Shown: piece after piece, positions 7,958-15,693 of the stretch
Layout: every line of letters starts with the position of its first letter
How positions within the stretch are numbered: position 1 is the first letter of the stretch
Assembly (NCBI RefSeq): GCF_004912155.1
Contig: NZ_STGX01000020.1
Coordinates: 49,268-113,267 of the forward strand
Direction: 5' to 3'
DNA: 64,000 bases
From: Glycomyces paridis
Lineage (GTDB): Bacteria; Actinomycetota; Actinomycetes; Mycobacteriales; Micromonosporaceae
Made by a program: the position numbers and the translations under genes
Notes under the pieces: generated by a model
Seen by the model: only the letters and a program-made list of their open reading frames with translations
Database searches by the model: none
Told to the model about the DNA's origin: nothing

Positions 7958-8779
7958 ATGGCGACGTCGATACCGTTGGGCGCCCCGATCTGGGCCGATT
8001 CGAACACCCCGGACCTGCGCGGGGACCTGGAGTTCTACACGCGGCTGTTCAACTGGACGAGCTTCGACAGCGGGGAGCAGTTCGGGCACTACACGGAGCT
8101 GTGCCTGGGCACGACCGTGTCGACGGCGCGCGCGGTGGCCGGTCTGGGCGCGAACCCGCCCGGCGAGCCGGACCGGCCCGCGGCCTGGGGCGTGTCCTTC
8201 CACGTGGACGACTGCGTGCAGGCGGCGGCCGAGGCCGAGAAGCTGGGCGGCACGGTGGTCGGGCATCCGATGCGCATCGGCGACGACCTCGTGTACGCGG
8301 CGATGCGCGACCCGGACGGGGGCGCGTTCGGCCTGTTCGAGCCCTTGAACGACCACGTCGGTTTCACCGCGCGGGACGAGCCGGGCGCGGTGGTGTGGTT
8401 CGAGTACGTCTACGACGGCGCGCCGGTCGAGGCGATGCAGTTCTACTCGGAGCTGCTGAACTGGGCGCTGAAGGTGCCGGGCGCCGACGAGGTTCCGCAC
8501 GAGGCGCCCTACGTGGGCCTGTGGACGCACCACGCGGGCGTCCTGCCGGGCGGCTCGGTGGAGTTCGGCGGGGCGCGCATGGCGCTCGGCCCCGAACTGG
8601 ACCTGCGGCCGCACTGGCTGGCCTGCGTCGGGACCGATTCGGTGGACCTGACGGCGGCGAAGGCGGTCGACCTGGGCGGTTCGGTGGCGGTCGCGCCGGT
8701 GGACGACCCGGGCGGGCGCATGGCGGTCCTGGCCTCGCCGTCGGGGGCGCACTTCTCGGTCATGTCTTCCCGGGAGTGA
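7958..8779 (+). CDS. VOC-fold protein (two glyoxalase-like domains, Cfp30B-type), copy 1
   Basis: 273-aa protein with two vicinal-oxygen-chelate domains (about residues 10-125 and 140-270), each with the pattern of an early WxDL/Y-F stretch and a terminal GGxxAVxxDPxGA. It resembles the mycobacterial 27-kDa antigen Cfp30B group, whose biochemical activity is unclear. The ATG at 7958 is preceded by GTGGAGGA. A paralogue with the same opening residues (TSIPLGAPIWADS) follows 93 bp downstream on the same strand, so the pair arose by tandem duplication. Confidence 0.8.
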   Translation: MATSIPLGAPIWADSNTPDLRGDLEFYTRLFNWTSFDSGEQFGHYTELCLGTTVSTARAVAGLGANPPGEPDRPAAWGVSFHVDDCVQAAAEAEKLGGTVVGHPMRIGDDLVYAAMRDPDGGAFGLFEPLNDHVGFTARDEPGAVVWFEYVYDGAPVEAMQFYSELLNWALKVPGADEVPHEAPYVGLWTHHAGVLPGGSVEFGGARMALGPELDLRPHWLACVGTDSVDLTAAKAVDLGGSVAVAPVDDPGGRMAVLASPSGAHFSVMSSRE

Positions 8780-8872
8780 GCCGTTTTCGCCTCCTGGCGG
8801 CCGGTCGCGTGCGACGGTGGTCAGGTTAGCCCTGTCGAGTCAGCCCTGTCCGAAGGCACGAAGGAGTGCGCC

Positions 8873-9679
8873 ATGACCTCGATTCCGCTGGGTGCGCCCA
8901 TTTGGGCGGACTCCCTGACCTCGGCCCTCGAGGACGACACCCGGTACTACGAGCAGCTGTTCGGGTGGGTGTCGGCCGACGCGGGCGAGGAGATGGGCCA
9001 CTACACGACCTTCGGCGTCGCCGACGGCTCGCCGGCGCCCGGCCGCCCGGTCATGGGCATCATGCCGTGCCCGCCTGGCATGTCGCCCTCGCGCACCTGG
9101 AACCTCCAGTTCAAGGTCGAGTCCTGCGACGACGCGGCCGAACGGGCGGCGGCCCTGGGCGCCGCCCTGGTCGAGGAGCCGCAGGACGTGAGCGACATGC
9201 TCCGCTTCGCGATGCTGACCGACCCGAACGGCGCGTCCTTCGGCCTGGTCCAGGCCCTCGACCCCGAGACCGGCTTCGGCGTGTACGGCGAGCCGAACTC
9301 GGTCTCGTGGGCCGAGTACCACCACGACGGGGTCCCCGCCGAGGCGATGCGCTTCTACGAGGAACTGCTCGGCTGGCAGGTGGTCACGCCCCCTTGGGAG
9401 GCCGAGGACAACCCCCGCCCGTACGCGGCCCTGAGCCCCGCCGGCGGCGGCCCCGAGTTCGGCGGCTGCCACGCCGCCGAGGGTTTCGAGCTCAACCTGC
9501 CGCCGCAGTGGAGCGTCATGGTCGCCGTCGAGGACGCCGACGAGACCTGCGAACGCTCCGCCGAACTCGGCGGCGCCGTCGCCGCCCAACCCATGGACGT
9601 CCCCGGCCTCCGCGTCGCCGGCGTCGCCGCCCCCGGCGGCACCACGGTCGGCATCATGTCCCAACGCCCCTGGACCTGA
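8873..9679 (+). CDS. VOC-fold protein (two glyoxalase-like domains), copy 2
   Basis: 268-aa tandem paralogue of the preceding gene, sharing the start TSIPLGAPIWADS and the two-domain plan but diverged elsewhere (YYEQLFGW against FYTRLFNW). It has its own GAAGGAG ribosome-binding site and is followed by a hairpin. Function is unknown beyond the fold; roles in glyoxal or antibiotic detoxification are only possibilities. Confidence 0.8.
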   Translation: MTSIPLGAPIWADSLTSALEDDTRYYEQLFGWVSADAGEEMGHYTTFGVADGSPAPGRPVMGIMPCPPGMSPSRTWNLQFKVESCDDAAERAAALGAALVEEPQDVSDMLRFAMLTDPNGASFGLVQALDPETGFGVYGEPNSVSWAEYHHDGVPAEAMRFYEELLGWQVVTPPWEAEDNPRPYAALSPAGGGPEFGGCHAAEGFELNLPPQWSVMVAVEDADETCERSAELGGAVAAQPMDVPGLRVAGVAAPGGTTVGIMSQRPWT

Positions 9680-9690
9680 CCGAAACCCGG

Positions 9691-9720
9691 AGGCCCGCAA
9701 CGCACACGCGTCGCGGGCCT
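9691..9720 (+). terminator. Terminator between VOC copy 2 and the toxin gene
   Basis: AGGCCCGC...GCGGGCCT hairpin with an inner ACGC/GCGT stem, located between convergent genes. Confidence 0.6.
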
Positions 9721-9725
9721 CTGCG

Positions 9726-10124
9726 CTAGTCGGAATCTGGAACCCGGATGACGCAATCCGCACCAGGGGCCGCCGCGAGCTTCCGGTCGAACGTCCACAG
9801 TTCCGCGGCGAACCGCTCGGCCAGAGCGACGTAGGCCGCATCGTACGAGGTGAAGTTGTGCCGGAGCTCCCAAATGCGGAGCTCGAACGCGGCAGTCGGC
9901 ACCCGTTCAAGATCCAGCTCACAGAGGTCGAAGAACGCCAGAGCGGCCCGTTCCTCGGTGAGGACCTTCCGGCGGCAGTACTTGCGGAGGATCGACATCA
10001 CTTCGAGGTTGACGTGCCCTGGCGCCGCCAGCTCGTGTTCCTGGAGCGCGGCTCGGAGCCGTCTGTCGGAATCACTGAAGGACACCAGTGCCGGAGCGAG
10101 CACTGAGGCATCGACGACGATCAC
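9726..10124 (-). CDS. vapC: PIN-domain ribonuclease, VapC-like toxin
   Basis: 132-aa PIN-domain protein. The four acidic metal-binding positions are visible: D5 (VIVVDAS), E41 (HVNLEVMS), D95 (FTSYDAAYVALAE) and D113 (WTFDRKL). VapC toxins are Mg-dependent RNases that usually cut tRNA or rRNA. The GTG start overlaps the antitoxin stop codon as GTGA, so the pair is translationally coupled; the long upstream extension of this frame is rejected. The target is unknown. Confidence 0.88.
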   Translation of the reverse strand: MIVVDASVLAPALVSFSDSDRRLRAALQEHELAAPGHVNLEVMSILRKYCRRKVLTEERAALAFFDLCELDLERVPTAAFELRIWELRHNFTSYDAAYVALAERFAAELWTFDRKLAAAPGADCVIRVPDSD

Positions 10125-10351
10125 CGCGAGTCTCGGTCCTCGCGGATCATCGCCACGATCTCGTCGTGGTCGAGTTTCGGTCCGCCTCGGTGTTCGACTC
10201 TCGCGAGGACTTCGGCGACCGTGGGCTGCTGTGCTTCGCGGGTGAGCTTGCGATGGAGGTACTCCTGCATCGACATGCCCTCTGCCGCCGCACGGGTCTT
10301 CCACACCCGGTGGACCTCGTCGGACACGTTCTTCACCTGGATGTTCTTCAT
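10121..10351 (-). CDS. vapB: FitA/VapB-like ribbon-helix-helix antitoxin
   Basis: 76-aa protein beginning MKNIQVKNVSDEVHRVWKTR, an N-terminal ribbon-helix-helix DNA-binding segment, with an acidic C-terminus (DHDEIVAMIREDRDSR) that would bind the toxin. It overlaps vapC by 4 nt. The ATG at 10351 lacks a ribosome-binding site but lies 6 nt after TATCAT, so the transcript is probably leaderless. Such antitoxins normally repress their own promoter together with the toxin. Confidence 0.85.
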   Translation of the reverse strand: MKNIQVKNVSDEVHRVWKTRAAAEGMSMQEYLHRKLTREAQQPTVAEVLARVEHRGGPKLDHDEIVAMIREDRDSR

Positions 10352-10357
10352 GGTTTC

Positions 10358-10394
10358 ATGATAGCTCTCAAGCATGCGTAGAGCATACGTTTCA
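10358..10394 (-). promoter_or_regulatory. vapBC promoter with possible autoregulatory repeats
   Basis: The -10 hexamer TATCAT (10358-10363, minus strand) ends 6 nt before the antitoxin ATG. Just upstream are repeated GCATGCG/GCATACG motifs (about 10374-10394) that could be an operator for the antitoxin. Confidence 0.45.
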
Positions 10395-10445
10395 TGCATT
10401 GTCAAACGGTGGATCAGCAAGTCCTCCGCGTGTCGCGGCGATCGC

Positions 10446-10781
10446 TCAGGCGTTGGGCCGGCCGATTCTGAGGCGGTTGCCGTCGGGGTCGCGGAGTTGG
10501 AGTTCGCGGGTGCCCCATTCGGTGTCCTCGGCGGTGGTGGCGAAGGCGGCGGCGATGGCGTCGATGTCGTTGAGGCGCAGGTAGACGACGCCGTCGGGGT
10601 GGGCGTCGCCGTGGTGTTCGGAGAGGAAGAGCCGCACCTCGCCGCGGGCGACCTCGACGAAGAGCGGGAGGCCCGGTTCGAAGCGGTGCTCCCACTGCTT
10701 GAGGAAGCCGAGCCGCTCGTACCAGGGCAGGGCCGCGGTGGCGTCGGAGACGCGGAGGATGGGAATCGCCTGTTCGTCCAT
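10446..10781 (-). CDS. Small glyoxalase/bleomycin-resistance-type protein
   Basis: 111-aa single VOC domain opening with AIPILRVSDATAALPWYERL and ending GTRELQLRDPDGNRLRIG, the pattern of bleomycin/fosfomycin-resistance-like proteins. These proteins often bind a small molecule as dimers; no substrate can be named. Starts at 10781 (chosen), 10793 and 10811 are all possible, and none has a convincing ribosome-binding site. It lies between the vapBC pair and the glycerophosphodiesterase. Confidence 0.75.
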   Translation of the reverse strand: MDEQAIPILRVSDATAALPWYERLGFLKQWEHRFEPGLPLFVEVARGEVRLFLSEHHGDAHPDGVVYLRLNDIDAIAAAFATTAEDTEWGTRELQLRDPDGNRLRIGRPNA

Positions 10782-10864
10782 GGGTCCGATCATGGCAGCG
10801 GGGTCCGACATGCGGTCGAGAATCGGTGGGCGGCGCGGCCTGCGAGAGGCGATAGGGAACGGCG

Positions 10865-10894
10865 AGGGGCCGCCCCGGCGGCAGGGCGGCCCCT
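10865..10894 (-). terminator. Terminator after the glycerophosphodiesterase gene
   Basis: Perfect 11-bp stem (10865-10875 with 10884-10894) with an 8-nt loop, 40 nt beyond the stop codon. Confidence 0.65.
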
Positions 10895-10933
10895 CTTCTT
10901 CCGGTCGCGGCTCCTGGGGGGTCCGCGTCCCGG

Positions 10934-11977
10934 TCAGCAGTCGCGCGCGGCGACCGCCAGGTCCGGGAAGTCGCTGAAGACCGCGTCGACGCCGAGGTCG
11001 TAGAACAGCTCGAACTCGGCCTCGATGTCGCCCCACGCGGCGGGGTCGTCGCCCTCGCGCAGGTTCGCGGGAAGGAACGAGTTCTCGGCGCGGAAGGTCC
11101 AGACGTGCACGTCCAGGCCCCGGTCGTGGGCGCGCTCGACGATGTCGGTCGGCTCCGAGATCGAGCCGTCCGCTGCGCGCGGGAAGATGCGGTTCTTGTT
11201 GAGGCTCACCGTGTCGAGGGTGTCGGCGTACTCGTCGAGGTCGGCGTCGGAGATGGGGCCCTGGCCGTCGATGTTGAGGCCGATCCGGTTGTCCACGCGC
11301 TCGGCGATGTCGAGCAGGCTCTCGTACTCGAAGGACTGCACCCACACCGGCGACCGCTTGCGGTCGAGCTTGCGCTCCTCCAGCAGGTCGGCGAGCGCGT
11401 CCTCGATGCTCATGCCCTTGTCCTCGTAGTAGGACGGGTGCTTCATCTCCGGGTAGGTGATCACCCGCTCGTCGAGGGTGTCCACGTAGTCCAGGACCTC
11501 GTCGTACGTGACGAGCTGGAACTCGCCGTCGTGCGCGGCGCTCGCGGGGCGCAGGTCGGGCAGGCGCTCCTCGGCGCGGAGGGTCTTGAGCTCGGCGAGG
11601 GTGAAGTCGTCGGCGAAGAAGCCGGTGACGGGCCTGCCGTCGACGAGCTTGGTGGTGCGGCGGTCGGCGAACTCGGGGTGGGAGGCCACGTCGGTGGTCT
11701 CGTCGAGCACCGGCTCGTGCCGGGCGAGCAGTTCGCCGTCCTTGGTGAGGACGAGGTCGGGTTCGATCACGTCCGCGCCGAGCTCGACGGCGAGGGCGTA
11801 GGCCTCCAGGGTGTGCTCGGGGAGGTAGCCGCTGGCGCCGCGGTGGGCGATGACGAGCGGCTCGTCGTGGCGGTCGTGGTGGGGCTTGGCGGCCGCCGGG
11901 GAGGCGGTGAGGCCGATCAGCGCGCCGGCGGCGGCGAGCACGGCCGCGCCGCGCAGGAGGGTGCCCTTGCGGGACAT
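10934..11977 (-). CDS. glpQ: Secreted glycerophosphodiester phosphodiesterase
   Basis: 347-aa enzyme that hydrolyses glycerophosphodiesters to glycerol 3-phosphate and an alcohol. An N-terminal signal peptide (MSRKGTLLRGAAVLAAAGAL... cleaved near AAA-KPHH) exports it. The GDPD active-site motifs are present: HRGASGYLPEHT (H45, R46, E54), EPD at 72-74 for the metal, and H87 (LLARHEP). The ~300-residue mature domain matches GlpQ length. The gene is monocistronic, with a GAGG ribosome-binding site and a terminator. Probable role: phosphate and glycerol scavenging from phospholipid head groups or teichoic acid. Confidence 0.9.
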   Translation of the reverse strand: MSRKGTLLRGAAVLAAAGALIGLTASPAAAKPHHDRHDEPLVIAHRGASGYLPEHTLEAYALAVELGADVIEPDLVLTKDGELLARHEPVLDETTDVASHPEFADRRTTKLVDGRPVTGFFADDFTLAELKTLRAEERLPDLRPASAAHDGEFQLVTYDEVLDYVDTLDERVITYPEMKHPSYYEDKGMSIEDALADLLEERKLDRKRSPVWVQSFEYESLLDIAERVDNRIGLNIDGQGPISDADLDEYADTLDTVSLNKNRIFPRAADGSISEPTDIVERAHDRGLDVHVWTFRAENSFLPANLREGDDPAAWGDIEAEFELFYDLGVDAVFSDFPDLAVAARDC

Positions 11978-12094
11978 GGAGGTCCTCTTCCTGTCGGGGG
12001 GACGGGTGCCCTCAGCAAACCGGTCCCGCCCGTATTCGGGCGGGACCTCGGTTGAACGGCGTCTGAAACGTGGCTGAAGAAATGCCTGGTCAGT

Positions 12095-12667
12095 CTATTT
12101 CGGAGAGTGCTGTGCACCGTCCAGGAACACGGCCACGACCGCGGCGCTGGCGGTCTCGGGGCCGATGCCGCCGCGGGCCAGGAGCCGCAGCGCCTGCGTG
12201 ACGAGGCCGGTGAAGAGCGTGAAGAGCAGTTCGACGGGGAGGTCGGTGCGGATCTCGCCCGCGGCGACGCCGCGTTCGAGGAGGGTGCGGATCGGTTCGG
12301 CGAGGCGCCGTTCGAGGTCGGGGGACTTCCGGGGCTCGTCGCCGAGGTTCGCGAGGAAGGCGTAGCGGGACCCGGCGGTCATGAAGGCCCTGCACAGGCG
12401 CGAAAGGCCCTCGCGCAGGTCGACGGCGTCGGCGTCGGCGTCCGCGATCCGCCGCTCGACCTCGGCTGCCGCGGCGGCGACGAGTCCTTCGAGGAGGGCC
12501 TCGCGGTTGGGGAAGTGACGGTAGAGGGTGGCGCGGCCGACGCCGGCGGCGGCGGCGACCTCGGCGAGCCCGGCGGCGGGTCGGTCGGCGAAGACGAGGG
12601 CGGCCGCGGCGAGGAGGCGTTCGGAGACCGGGTCGAGCGGCCGGTCGGCGTCGGTCTGTCGGGTCAT
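12095..12667 (-). CDS. TetR-family regulator
   Basis: 190-aa regulator with an N-terminal TetR helix-turn-helix (VFADRPAAGLAEVAAAAGVG then RATLYRHFPNREALLEGLV, about residues 25-62) and a ligand-binding C-terminal half. It is divergent from an aldo/keto reductase gene, with a palindrome between them, so it most likely represses that gene and itself. The ATG at 12667 follows TAGGCT by 6 nt, suggesting a leaderless transcript. Confidence 0.88.
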   Translation of the reverse strand: MTRQTDADRPLDPVSERLLAAAALVFADRPAAGLAEVAAAAGVGRATLYRHFPNREALLEGLVAAAAAEVERRIADADADAVDLREGLSRLCRAFMTAGSRYAFLANLGDEPRKSPDLERRLAEPIRTLLERGVAAGEIRTDLPVELLFTLFTGLVTQALRLLARGGIGPETASAAVVAVFLDGAQHSPK

Positions 12668-12673
12668 GGCAGG

Positions 12674-12722
12674 AGCCTACGTTAGAGACAAATATGTATT
12701 ATGATGAGACATCATTGTCTCA
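12674..12722. promoter_or_regulatory. Divergent TetR/aldo-keto reductase promoter and operator
   Basis: Holds TGAGACA-TCAT-TGTCTCA, an 18-bp palindrome at 12705-12722, plus a third GAGACAA half site at 12685-12691. The TetR -10 hexamer TAGGCT lies at 12674-12679 (minus). An AT-rich TATGTATTAT stretch could be the -10 of the divergent gene. Confidence 0.6.
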
Positions 12723-12759
12723 CGGCGATCCGATCGCCGCTACCCCGACGGGAGACGCC

Positions 12760-13725
12760 ATGCGCACCCGCAGACTCGGCCGCACCGACCGCGAACTCAC
12801 AGCGATCGGCTTGGGCTGCATGCAGTTCAGCAACACCGGAGCAAGCCGGCGCTTCTACGCCCCCACCGCGCAGGACACCGCCGCCGCCATCGTCCGCACC
12901 GCCCTCGACGGCGGCGTGAACTGGTTCGACACCGCCGAGATGTACGGCGGCGGGCACTCCGAGCGCGCCCTCACCACCGCGCTCCGCGACCTCGGCGTGC
13001 GACCCGGCGACGTCGCCGTCGCCACGAAGTGGCCGCCGCTGGGCCGCACCGCCCGCAGCATCGGGGCCACCGTCGGCGACCGCCTCGACGCGCTCCAGGG
13101 CTTCCCGATCGACCTCCACCAGATCCACATGCCCTGGGGATCCCTGTCCCCCATCGCATCGCAGGTCAAGGCCATGGCCGCACTGCAACTGGAGGGCAAG
13201 GTCGGCGCCGTGGGCGTCTCGGGGTTCGGCGCCGCCCAGATGGCACGCGCCGCCGCGATCCTCGAATCGAAGGGACTCACGCTGGCCTCCAACCAGATCC
13301 AGCTCAACCTGCTGCACCGCAACGCCGAGCGCGACGGCGTGCTGGAGACGGCGAAGAGGCTCGGCGTCACGCTCATCGCCTTCTCGCCCATGCGGTCGGG
13401 GCTGCTCACCGGGAAGTTCCACGACGAGCCCGAGCTCCTCGGGCGCGTCCAGCCGATCCGGCGGGTCCTCGGCGGGTTCAGCACGAGGACGCTCGAACGC
13501 ACCCGCCCGCTCGTCGACGAGCTCGGAGCGGTCGCCGCCGCGCACGGCGCCTCGCGCGCGCAGATCGCCCTCGCGTGGCTGCTGGAACGCTACGGCGACA
13601 CGGTCGTCGCCATCCCCGGCGCGTCCCGGCCCGAACAGGCGGCGGAACTCGCCGCCGCAGGCGACCTGCGGCTCACCGAGCGCGAGAGCGCGGCCCTGAC
13701 GGAGCGCTCCGACCGGGCGCGCTGA
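12760..13725 (+). CDS. Aldo/keto reductase (YajO/PdxI-like group)
   Basis: 321-aa AKR with the tetrad D57 and Y62 (WFDTAEMYGGG), K90 (AVATKW) and H123 (LHQIHMPWG). The opening MRTRRLGRTDRELTAIGLGC is typical of the family. Start ATG 12760 has CGGGAGAC upstream; the earlier ATG at 12694 would put the operator inside the coding sequence. It is divergent from the TetR gene that probably controls it and convergent with the ABC exporter. The substrate is unknown. Confidence 0.9.
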   Translation: MRTRRLGRTDRELTAIGLGCMQFSNTGASRRFYAPTAQDTAAAIVRTALDGGVNWFDTAEMYGGGHSERALTTALRDLGVRPGDVAVATKWPPLGRTARSIGATVGDRLDALQGFPIDLHQIHMPWGSLSPIASQVKAMAALQLEGKVGAVGVSGFGAAQMARAAAILESKGLTLASNQIQLNLLHRNAERDGVLETAKRLGVTLIAFSPMRSGLLTGKFHDEPELLGRVQPIRRVLGGFSTRTLERTRPLVDELGAVAAAHGASRAQIALAWLLERYGDTVVAIPGASRPEQAAELAAAGDLRLTERESAALTERSDRAR

Positions 13726-13740
13726 GGGCCGCGACGACGG

Positions 13741-13769
13741 CGGGTCGCGCGGCGGTGCCGCGCGACCCG
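13741..13769. terminator. Bidirectional terminator between convergent genes
   Basis: Perfect 13-bp stem CGGGTCGCGCGGC with a GGT loop, located between the aldo/keto reductase and the ABC exporter. Confidence 0.75.
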
Positions 13770-13774
13770 GGACC

Positions 13775-15544
13775 TCAGGCGGCCGTGAGCAGCTGGGACG
13801 CGGCCAGGCCGCGGTACAGCTCGTCGTTCTCGACCAGCTCGGCGTGGGTGCCGACCGCGCGGACCACGCCGGTGTCGAACACGACGATCTGGTCGGCGCT
13901 GGTGACCGTCGAGAGCCGGTGGGCGACGACCAGCACGTTCGTGCGCTCGGCGGCGTCGAGCATGACCTGCTTGAGCGCGGCCTCGTTGGCCGCGTCGAGC
14001 TGCGAGGTGGCCTCGTCGAGCAGCAGCAGGCGGGGCTTGCGCAGGAGCGCGCGGGCGATGGCGACGCGCTGGCGCTCGCCGCCGGAGAGCGTGGTGCCGC
14101 GGTAGCCGATCCGCGAGTCGAGCCCGTCGGGCAGCTTGTCGACCAGTTCGGTGAGGCGGGCGACCTTGACGACCTCGTCGATGTCGCCGTCGCCGGCGTC
14201 GGGCGCGGCCATGACGAGGTTCTCGCGCAGCGAGCCGTCGAGGACCGGCGCGTCCTGCTCGACGTAGCCGATGAGCCCGCGCAGCTCCTCCAGGGGCCAG
14301 TCGGCGACGTCGACGCCGTCGACGGTCACCGAGCCGGTGGTGGCCGGGTAGAACCGCTCGATGAGGGAGAAGACGGTGGTCTTGCCGGCCCCGGAGGGGC
14401 CGACCAGGGCGGTCAGGCCGCGCCCGCTGGAGGCGAAGGTGACGCCGTGGTGCACGAAGGGCAGGTCGTCGCCGTAGCGGAAGGTGACGTCGGCGAAGGC
14501 GACCTGCGCGGGCCCGTCGCGGTCGGTCATGCGCTCGGCCTCGACCGGCTCTTCAGAGTCGAGGTTGGCGACCTCTTCGACGCGGTGGATGGCGGCCAGG
14601 CCGGTCTGGAGCTGCGAGAGCGAGGCGACGAGGCCGCTGATGGGCCCCATCAGGTAGAACAGCAGCAGCAGGAAGCCGATGAGGGTGCCGACGTCCATCG
14701 CGCCGGAGGCGACGCGCGCGCCGCCGACGCCCAGGACCATCAGGAAGGCGATGTTCACCGGCATGAACGCGGCGACGCCCGCGAGGGCCTCCCAGAAGGA
14801 GGCCTTGACGCCCTTGTCGCGGGCGGTGGTGGCCGCCGCGTCGAGCCGGGAGATCTCGTGGTCCTCGGCCCCGGAGGCCTTGACGGTGCGGAAGGCGCTG
14901 AAGATGCGCTCCAGGAGCGAGCCCATGTCGCCGAGGGCCTTCTGCGAGTCGACCGTGGCGTTCTGGATGCGCGGCATGATGAACAACATCATCACGGTGA
15001 CCATGACGACCATGGCCATGGTGGTGCCGAACAGGGCGAGGTCGAGCCAGGCCATGAGGGCGATGCCGCCGAGGATCATGAACGCGTCGGTGACGCCGCC
15101 GATGACGGTGGTGCTGGCGACGGTGCGCAGGAGGTTCGTGTCGGAGGTGAGCCGGGAGACGAGGTCGCCGGGCTTGAGCCGGTCGACCTCGGCCACTTGG
15201 AGGCGCACGAGGCGGCCGATGAGCTGCCTGCGGACGGTGAGGACGACGTCCTGCCCGGCGATCTGCATGAGGTAGGGGCCGAGGGCGGCGAGGGCGCCGC
15301 CGACGATGACGACGGCCGTGAGGTAGAGCAGGGGCCGGGTGAGGGACTCGTCGTTGGAGAGGGTGTCGATGACGTCCATCGCGATGAGCGGCTGGACGAG
15401 GCCGACGAGGCCGCCGGCGAAGGAGAGGGCGCCGCCGATGAGCAGCAGGCGCAGGTGGGGGCGGGCGTAGGCCCACAATCGGGTGATCGGGGCCTTGGCC
15501 GCGGGTGCTTCGGCGACGGGTGCCGCCGTGGTGGTGTCGGTCAT
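13775..15544 (-). CDS. ABC exporter half-transporter (fused membrane and ATPase domains)
   Basis: 589-aa protein with about six transmembrane helices (residues 30-320) and a C-terminal ATPase: Walker A GPSGAGKTT (382-390), signature LSGGE (486-490), Walker B LLLLDEATS with D510 and E511, and an H-loop in VVAHRLSTV. This is the type IV (MsbA/BmrA-like) multidrug or lipid exporter plan, which works as a dimer. The ATG at 15544 follows GAGGAAACC; the longer frame to 16183 overlaps the next gene and is rejected. The exported substrate cannot be inferred. Confidence 0.9.
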   Translation of the reverse strand: MTDTTTAAPVAEAPAAKAPITRLWAYARPHLRLLLIGGALSFAGGLVGLVQPLIAMDVIDTLSNDESLTRPLLYLTAVVIVGGALAALGPYLMQIAGQDVVLTVRRQLIGRLVRLQVAEVDRLKPGDLVSRLTSDTNLLRTVASTTVIGGVTDAFMILGGIALMAWLDLALFGTTMAMVVMVTVMMLFIMPRIQNATVDSQKALGDMGSLLERIFSAFRTVKASGAEDHEISRLDAAATTARDKGVKASFWEALAGVAAFMPVNIAFLMVLGVGGARVASGAMDVGTLIGFLLLLFYLMGPISGLVASLSQLQTGLAAIHRVEEVANLDSEEPVEAERMTDRDGPAQVAFADVTFRYGDDLPFVHHGVTFASSGRGLTALVGPSGAGKTTVFSLIERFYPATTGSVTVDGVDVADWPLEELRGLIGYVEQDAPVLDGSLRENLVMAAPDAGDGDIDEVVKVARLTELVDKLPDGLDSRIGYRGTTLSGGERQRVAIARALLRKPRLLLLDEATSQLDAANEAALKQVMLDAAERTNVLVVAHRLSTVTSADQIVVFDTGVVRAVGTHAELVENDELYRGLAASQLLTAA

Positions 15545-15565
15545 GGTTTCCGGTTTCCTCGTCGA

Positions 15566-15593
15566 AGCCGTCCGCTGGGTGCCGCGGACGGCT
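15566..15593 (-). other. Hairpin in the leader of the ABC exporter
   Basis: AGCCGTCCGC...GCGGACGGCT, a perfect 10-bp stem with an 8-nt loop, 22 nt before the start codon. It may be a terminator for the upstream channel gene or a leader element. Confidence 0.35.
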
Positions 15594-15693
15594 CCGACGC
15601 TACCCGCGGGGGACGACATCGGCGTCGGTCCGCGGTCGCATCCGGTCCTCCTCCGTAGGTCGTAGGACCGGCACAGGCGGCGCCCGGGACGCC

